Shown piece after piece: positions 57,414 to 64,000 of a DNA stretch of 64,000 bases; the stretch's first letter is position 1, and every line of letters starts with the position of its first letter. The position numbers and the translations under genes were made by a program. Location: positions 248,001-312,000 of the forward strand of contig JAJSPD010000007.1 in assembly GCA_021307315.1 (NCBI GenBank), written 5' to 3'. Under the pieces are notes generated by a model, which saw nothing but the letters and a program-made list of their open reading frames with translations, ran no database searches and had not been told where the DNA came from. This DNA is from Bisporella sp. PMI_857 (taxonomy: Eukaryota; Ascomycota; Leotiomycetes; Helotiales; Helotiaceae).

Positions 57414-59036
57414 TCATTCGTCTAAGTTATCTTCAACTGTGAAGCTCAAGAGGCAGCCAACAAGACTAACAAGCGCAAAGATCCACCATGCTAGACCACT
57501 CATTTCATTCCCCAGACCAATGCTATTAAAAGTACCAGCCATAATAGATCCTAAAGTACGAGACGCGCCGGAAATAGCACTTCCAATACCGTGAACTGAT
57601 CCGAGAAGCGACGGATGTGGACATGAGTAGTTTAAGAGAAGGATAGTCGCCGGAAGGGCAAATGTTCTCCCAATAACTTGCGCCGTCTGGACGGTCAAAA
57701 TCCCCAGCCAAATAAGGCCAGTGGAATCAAATGGTAGGAGTGATAAGTACGGAGTTGAAAAGTAGGCTACGGGATATAGCCACATGGAGAGTCTGAAAGG
57801 ATATAGCAGACCGTACTGCGCGACCACGCGAGGATACAAAATCCATTGCATCACGAGCCCTAAAACTCCGAGAACAGATAATGCAAGGCCGACTTGAGAG
57901 AGCTGGAAGCCTAAGCCGCCAGTGAAGTAGAATGGAAGAGTAGTCGGATCTTTTGCGTTACGATGCGGAGACGAGATAAATAACGGCCAAAGAGAAGATA
58001 ACCCCCTTTCATTGTTAGCATTGCATCTACCCCGGAGCCAAGAACCAAAAACTCACCCAAGGTGAAGATCAAGGACTGCTGTGGTGAGTAGAGCAAGGAG
58101 AAAACTACTGTTCCAGACCCGCCGAAGAGGCATAGGTTTCTTCACGGCCATTTCGGTTACCGATCTATTCGAGGCAACAACGTGATCTTCTCCATCATCA
58201 GAGTAACGACGATATGAATCACCGATGTTTCGTAGTAGAGAATAGCCTCGCCTCCTACCAAAAAGGCTCCCGAAACGGCGTCGCATACCTTTAAGGCCGT
58301 AGCCTTGCCAGGGCCGCCGGTTTGGGGCAGTCTCTCTTAGACCAAGCCAAACCACTAGAGCATCTAAGGAAAGCAAGATCGCGCATAATACATTCGGCGC
58401 AGCGTATGGATATCGCAACATCCAAGCCACTGCGCCAACGCCACCGAAGACCGAATTTTGACCAAACAATGCGGGATATCTCTCGGCAGGATGTACCAAA
58501 GAAGCTCCGAGAACTAAAAAACAATCAGACACAGAATTGAAAGAAGCCAAAACCTTACTTGGACCCAAAGTATTGGCGATGTTAAATGCCAAAGGCAGAA
58601 GCAGGAAAGCTCTGGGATGGTAGTCTCGAGAAACAGTCTCCGCAAGGGCGGCTCTGGCAGCACCTACGGTGCCGTTGATGCTACCAGCAAAGATTCTCCA
58701 GATCAGGAAGGCTTCGTAGGATTTAGAAAATGCTACACCGATATTTGAAACACTAGTGCCGATCAACCCTATAATCAAGACAGGCTTTCTGCCGGCTGTA
58801 TCGGCAATACGACCCCACCAGATGGCGGAAAGCACTTGTGTCGCAGTGAATGCGCCTTGGAGAAACCCAATTTGGACGGAGATACTGTTCGGTGTTGAAC
58901 CCGCGCCGAAGGATTCTAGGTGCTTGTACATACAGGCTTGTAGACTAGCAATTTGGAAGAAATCTACCACACGAACGGAGGTGATTATGGCCAGCTGGCC
59001 CTTGTTGGGTAGTGATGCCCATGAAACTGGAGTCAT
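57414..59036 (-). CDS. MFS transporter (DHA1-like)
   Basis: Exons 59036-58559, 58513-58057 and 58005-57414 (introns 45 and 51 nt) encode 508 residues. I start at ATG 59036, giving MTPVSWASLPNKGQLAII, typical for this fungal group; the longer frame begins with TTG. Twelve helices are expected and most are visible. Motif A is GRIADTAGRKPV at about residues 75-86 between helices 2 and 3; a long polar central loop (MRRRFGSLFGRRRGYSLLRN) separates the halves; FYFTGGLGFQLSQVGLALSV is the start of the second half's conserved region. The group exports drugs or small metabolites; the neighbouring sulfotransferase could supply a conjugate, which is speculative. Confidence 0.88.
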
Positions 59037-60659
59037 AACTCTAACCAAATTCCAATCAAGTGCTGGTTCAAGAATGCTTCTTGACTGAGATGGAGGCAAT
59101 ACTCATAGGTATTAATTAGTTAACAAATTCCCTGAAGTCTGCAAAATAAATAGAGTGTCTGATGCACCACGGAGAAGCGTTTAGTAAAATAAATATGCAA
59201 GTATAAATTATGCTTTATAGAAAGGATCGGCCCGGAACGGATAACGAAATGTTTCAGGAATAATCGCGCACTTAATACAATACGAACTCTCTAGCCGCCG
59301 ACAATGATCCAGACCAGGATTGCGACGGAGTAAAACTTCCATGCGTGCTATTACGAGGACAATAAAGTTTATCCTTGGTTAAAAAAAAGCTTACGGAGAC
59401 AAAACTTTATGCAAAACTAGTGATACAGTTCGCGTATAGACAGGAGAGGGTTCAGACTGAAGGGGAAGTTCAAATCCATCCACACATTTTAAGTTCATTA
59501 TATGGCTTTATTAGGCATATAAGCGTTACAAATGTACATCGTATTTGGGATTAAGTATTGCTAGGTAGGGGTCACTCTAGGCTTGCTTAGGCCAGAGTGA
59601 GTATAGATGCATTGAAATTGCCTTTAGGTTTATGGGCTCTTTTATTCATAACTAACTAATTCTATAGGGGAGCATGACCACAAGGGCTTGTTCATGGCAA
59701 AATCTTGGCTCCGGCGCCATTTGAGTGTCGATCCCGGTTACTCCGCCTCGTACAACTAACGAACTCTAATCAGGATCGCTGTGAGAAAGGGGATCTACTC
59801 CAATCTCCTTTCTCTTAGGCAGCGGTCAGTTTCTCATAATTATATGGTTGTATATTTTGGAACATATATTTTTTTGGGTCGAGCTTTTGAGTTTACTTTA
59901 TTTTATGCATGATATTACGTATAAAAAGTAGGGATACTCTCTTGTTTAGCAGTGTTTCAGTTATACAATAAAATTAGAAAATATAACATAAGCATATCCT
60001 AGTGATACCAAGCCACTAAGGAGTGGCACCCTGGCATATGTAATAATATCTAATGGGCTTTTTGAGTATTATTTAGAATAAAGTGGTCCATGGTAATACT
60101 AGGCCCATTCCTACTCCCATGATACTGTAGGGTTTCAGTCATCCCATTTAACAAACTTATATCCTTGGAAATTTACCTAGGGCTTATTTAAATGGGGATA
60201 ATGTAAATTTCGCCGAGAAGTTTAGTATGTGTTTCTATATTCTAATGTTAAGTTTACATGGAATCCAATCAACCATGTATCAAAGCATGCTCTATCGAAT
60301 GATACAACGTTTCTACTTTCTATCTACGCACCCAGCAGAACTTCAGGTTGCAAGGCCATGACTTGCCAGCAGAGATCAAACAAAGAGAATAGTGGAACTT
60401 CTCAAAGTGTTCTCGCATTCCCCATGCAGTACAAAACCTGCTGTTAGCTTGTTCTAGGAAAGCAAGAAAACAAAGCATAGTGGTGCCCACTGGCAACACC
60501 ATTGGGGCAAAACCCAGGAACGAGAATAGAAACGAGAATGGGGCAGGCGAATTTTTACAACGAGCCCTTTCCGAGGGTGCCTCAATTTTTCTCTGTCAGT
60601 CCATTTCGCTTACCCTCCAGAACCTTTCCCAAAATTGGGCTGGGCTAACACCATAACAG
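59037..60659. other. AT-rich gene-poor region
   Basis: Upstream of the MFS gene. It is AT-rich with many TA steps and no open frame of note, and may be a decayed repeat. The missing 5' exon(s) of the following arylsulfotransferase should lie near its right end (a candidate ATG at about 60528 is not convincing). Confidence 0.4.
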
Positions 60660-62415
60660 CGGCCAGATCTTCAGCCTCCTAAGCTCCAGGTAAATGCCCA
60701 TGACGTATCATGGGATAATCAGGAGTATATCTTCTTGGCTCCTTCATCCACCGCACAACTAGGGCCTTACATCTATGACCTCGATGGAGTAAGTAGCTTC
60801 CTCTTTATCTGCACTGAGCTCTGCTCCACTTGCCCTACTTCTATGCTCTTAAAAGCTTAAAACCCGCTTACTTATTAAAACTGAAATTAACTAGAATTTG
60901 GTTTGGAGTGGATTTGGCATGCCCTGTCCTTCTAAAGTCCATGGCCCACACATCTGTGCTTTCCAAGGAACCCCTCATCTTTGTTTCTTCACTGGTAACC
61001 AAATTGGCACCTTTGCACGAGGCCACGGGGTAGTGATGAACTCTGAATACCGTGTGGTTGCCACCGTTAGTGCCGCTGGTATCGGGATAGCCGGTGATCT
61101 TCACGAGTTCAGCCTTACGCCGGGCGGCGATACAGCACTGATAACAATATACTGCCCAAGGCAATTTGAAATCAACAAAGACGGCATCCTAGAATTCGTT
61201 TGGGTGATGGAAAGCATATTCCAGGAGGTTAACGTATCTTCGGGGGAGTTGCTGTTCGAATGGCATTCACTTGATCATGTCCACCCCTCACAGAGCTACC
61301 TCGCTCTGAACACTAGCAACGACGGGATCAGCTCATCTAAGCCATGGGATTATTTTCACATCAACTCAGTTGAGAAGAATAGTGTTGGAGACTATCTTAT
61401 CTCGGGACGACACACTCATTGCATCTACAAAATTTCAGGGAAGAATGGTTCCATACTTTGGCAGCTGCAAGGCAAAAATTCTAGCTTCCTCACGTCAGGA
61501 TTCACTTTTGCCTGGCAACATGACGCACGCTGGTTGCAGGAAAATAGTACAACCACTGTCGTCTCGTTCTTTGATAATGGTCGCACTCAGGACACCGTAG
61601 ATTCGGGTTCTTCATCGGGCAAAATAATATCCATAAGCCACGAAAATGCTACAGCTAGTCTCATCACCCAGTTTGACTCAACCTTTGCTCCTAGGGGATT
61701 GATATCATCCATAAGCCAAGGTAACCTACAGAGCCTCGACAACGGGAATGTATTCATTGGATGGGGTGCTGAGCCCTTCATCTCTGAGCACCTATCCAAT
61801 GGCACTACTGTATGGAGTGCTACCTGGGACGACAAAAGCCCAAATTATAGAGCGTTCAAGGGAGATTGGAACGGATGCCCAAATCATACCATTCCCGCAA
61901 TATGGTCATATGCGCGGACTAACTCCTCTCGAACGGCTATCTATGTGAGCTGGAACGGAGCGACTAATGTTCATTCCTGGGCTGTGTATACGGCAGCCTT
62001 GCTAGACGCGCCAGCCACAAGAATGGCTATAACGGTAAAAAAAACTGGATTCGAGACTCTCATTTGGTTAGATCACTACTCTCCTTGGATTATAGTGGAG
62101 GCACTCGATATCAACAGGAAGGGACTAAGAAATTCTAGCATATTTCAGACTATCGTTCCTAGCAGCAGCATTGAAGCTAGCTGCGGTGATTCGCATTGTT
62201 TAGACGCTGTGGTTTTTCAAAACCACCCGCAGCATCTCATCCAGGAGCGTTGGGGATATGATATGGTAGGATTCGTTCTCATCATCTCAATCATGACGCC
62301 TGTAGCTGCTCTTTTCCTCACTTGCCAGTTGCGTATAAAGTTCAAGCAATATCTAACTTCGAGATATTTGCGTTTGAAGGTGGGAAGTTGTGGAGAAGGT
62401 ACGGTTAACCAATAG
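60660..62415 (+). CDS. Arylsulfotransferase (ASST) family protein, 5' end unresolved
   Basis: Two exons are secure: 60660-60788 and 60895-62415 (106-nt intron), 549 residues, both in phase. Upstream, CTAACACCATAACAG looks like an intron branch and acceptor, so at least one earlier exon with the start and signal peptide is missing or lost. The protein follows the fungal ASST pattern: NAHDVSWDNQEYIFLAP, DLDGNLVWSGFG, HLCFFTGNQ, DLHEFSLTPGGDTALITIY, WDYFHINSVEKNSVGDYLISGRHTHCIYKISG, WQHDARWL, GNVFIGWGAEPFISEH, a beta-propeller with His clusters. A membrane helix (VGFVLIISIMTPVAALFL) precedes the tail. ASST enzymes move sulfate between phenols without PAPS in bacteria; activity of fungal members is unproven. 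Confidence 0.8.
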
Positions 62416-63343
62416 AACACAGCTAATGGTAATGAATTGCGTTTATGTACCCAGGATGCAAATTGTGCTTCAGGATTTCAGTAAGTGTAGTAGCAGCAAC
62501 AAACAAACCCAAAAAAATCGACGGCGAAAGCCAGTACAATCAGCATTTAGCAGCAATCTTAAAATGTGCATAGCGATTTAAAAATGACATAGATCTTATA
62601 AGTATTACTCAACGTCAAACTTAACCAAACCATATGTCTGAAGCGCGCAATAACGAGACCTTTACTCTGGAGCAAGAGACCATATCGGCCCTCGAGTGGT
62701 TTGCGCGCATGTCCTCAACGTGGGTAGCCAATTGTGAACTTAGCGGTGGGAAGTCTTGTAGTATCCTCCCTAGCTTAAAAAAATCTCATTACATTCTGCT
62801 ATCATAATGATCTGAAATTATCAGCAACCAATAAGTACGCATTAGTCATTAAATCTCCTGCACCATTGTCGTGAGGCAATATGTATCATATCTCTGTAGT
62901 GTACACATTTCGGCCTGCACTAACAGTCAAAACGCTAGCCACGTCCCATGAATCCAATCGAAGCCGCCAACGAAACATGCCATACATGGTGGGATGAATG
63001 TAAGAGAACGATATCCTTCTTGCAGTCAACAACAAATCGATATAGTACAAATATCTATCCTTATCCTCGTTACCTTCTCGCACTTCTCTTCTGCAATACT
63101 TCCCGCATCAACCTTTAGTTGAGTTGTGTTGCTATCCAGCAATATCTTATAGTGGCCATCTACCGTTTAAGTACTTAGGCCTACGAAGTATACCGTTGCT
63201 TGGCCGACAGTCAATGTATCAGCAATATTTTCAAGTTATAGGTTATATATTTTATGATGGCATCCCCTAGTTTCTTACATACGAGGGTCGTCAAGCGGCG
63301 GGAAGAGTTTCACTGAGCAGAACTCAGTTTCAAATCATCGTCG
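62416..63343. other. Intergenic region
   Basis: Nothing recognised on either strand apart from A/T-rich tracts. Confidence 0.35.
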
Positions 63344-64000
63344 TCAATTCATGTCTTCAGATCCTGCCTCGACAATGATAGAGTTTCCAGAGTCTAAACT
63401 CTGCAGCGTATCTGCCGTTTCTGCTGTATCTGTACGAGGATGGCCATACTCCCATGGAACGGGTGCCGCTGATTGTGAGCTAAACTGATGGCCAGTAACC
63501 ATTGATTCGCGAAGCCTGACCTCGTGTTCTTGCTGTGACTGGAGAGGCAGCTCAGCACCCTGAGCCGGTGAAGTTTTATCCTGATCGTCCTGGTGCATAT
63601 GAACAACCACACTAGGAATGGGGGGTCCTTCGGAGCTTGCATGAGAAGGCACCTCCGCAATGGTATCCATCTCTGGGATCTCTGATCTGGCCCACTCAAC
63701 TATAGATGCGAGTGTATCAGCAACATCTTTCGCTTTTGGCCTCGTGTCGGGATCGATATCTAACACCTTTTCTACGAGATTGAGAACTTGCGCCAGACTT
63801 CCGTTAGGATTTATGGATATTGGAGGCTGGGACCGTAGCCTACTCATTTCGTCTTTTACGCCCGGCCGCACCACTGCTATCCTTTCCTTGGTGATGTAAA
63901 AAAAAGCCTCGTTTGCAGTGACGTTGTCGCCATACTCTGGTGATTGAAAGCGTGAGTTGTCGAAGTTTTGTCTAGCTGATGTGCCTCCGATTGTCCAGAC
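63344..64000 (-). CDS. Protein kinase-like C-terminal part, runs off right edge
   Basis: The minus frame is open from the window edge to a TGA at 63344-63346. It begins TIGGTSARQNFDNSRFQSPEY, which resembles an activation-segment end (SPEY for APE), and later has LAQVLNLVEKVLDIDPDTRPKAKDVADTL, the final kinase helix with its DPxxRP motif. Between them the usual DxWSxG helix is not visible, so either an intron or a degenerate kinase is involved. The C-terminal 110 residues are acidic, Ser/Gln-rich and disordered. Such kinase-like proteins occur in fungal incompatibility-type loci. The N-terminus is outside the window. Confidence 0.5.
   Translation of the reverse strand, partial: VWTIGGTSARQNFDNSRFQSPEYGDNVTANEAFFYITKERIAVVRPGVKDEMSRLRSQPPISINPNGSLAQVLNLVEKVLDIDPDTRPKAKDVADTLASIVEWARSEIPEMDTIAEVPSHASSEGPPIPSVVVHMHQDDQDKTSPAQGAELPLQSQQEHEVRLRESMVTGHQFSSQSAAPVPWEYGHPRTDTAETADTLQSLDSGNSIIVEAGSEDMN

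Noticed and set aside
59690..59765. Possible tRNA-like sequence with GTCGATCCC
   Set aside because: No acceptor-stem pairing, A-box or anticodon arm could be folded by eye.

Overview
The window is nuclear DNA of a filamentous ascomycete (Pezizomycotina; a Leotiomycete is plausible but not provable here). Genes have several short introns (about 42-112 nt, one of 287 nt) with GTATGT/GTAAGT-type donors, CTAAC/CTGAC branch sites and YAG acceptors. Conserved fungal genes are present: DNA ligase IV, AIM6, a TFIIIC-type subunit and a CCDC137-like nucleolar protein. No prokaryotic operon structure, rRNA, CRISPR array or convincing tRNA was seen. All exon boundaries were read by eye and phase-checked.

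Left part (0-20 kb) is gene-rich and secretome-heavy: the 3' part of a pepsin-like protease; a small secreted protein whose C-terminus strikingly resembles bacterial flagellar rod/hook proteins; an FAD monooxygenase with one frameshift; a tannase/feruloyl esterase; a secreted protein made of two Cys-rich repeats; an HpcH/HpaI aldolase; and a DLH-SnoaL type protein. Monooxygenase, esterase, aldolase and DLH-SnoaL could form an aromatic-compound catabolic neighbourhood. Next come a decayed WW-domain gene, the CCDC137-like gene, AIM6 and a cytochrome P450.

Middle part (20-41 kb) holds a 2010-residue TFIIIC-like gene, a junction of 2EXR and Ulp1-like fragments, a Nudix hydrolase, a Zn2Cys6 transcription factor pseudogene, LIG4, a choline-sulfatase-like sulfatase and a secreted DUF4360 protein.

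Right part (41-64 kb) is gene-poor. It has a SAT4/rhodopsin-type membrane protein, then a graveyard of broken genes (unknown Cys-containing protein, NB-ARC/TPR STAND protein, ankyrin protein) whose premature stops are mostly explicable by C-to-T or G-to-A changes. A 417-bp terminal-inverted-repeat element sits inside the ankyrin gene with a clean 6-bp target duplication. Intact genes then resume: a small Cys-rich secreted peptide, a P-loop sulfotransferase convergent with an MFS transporter, an arylsulfotransferase with an unresolved 5' end, and the C-terminal part of a probable kinase running off the right edge.
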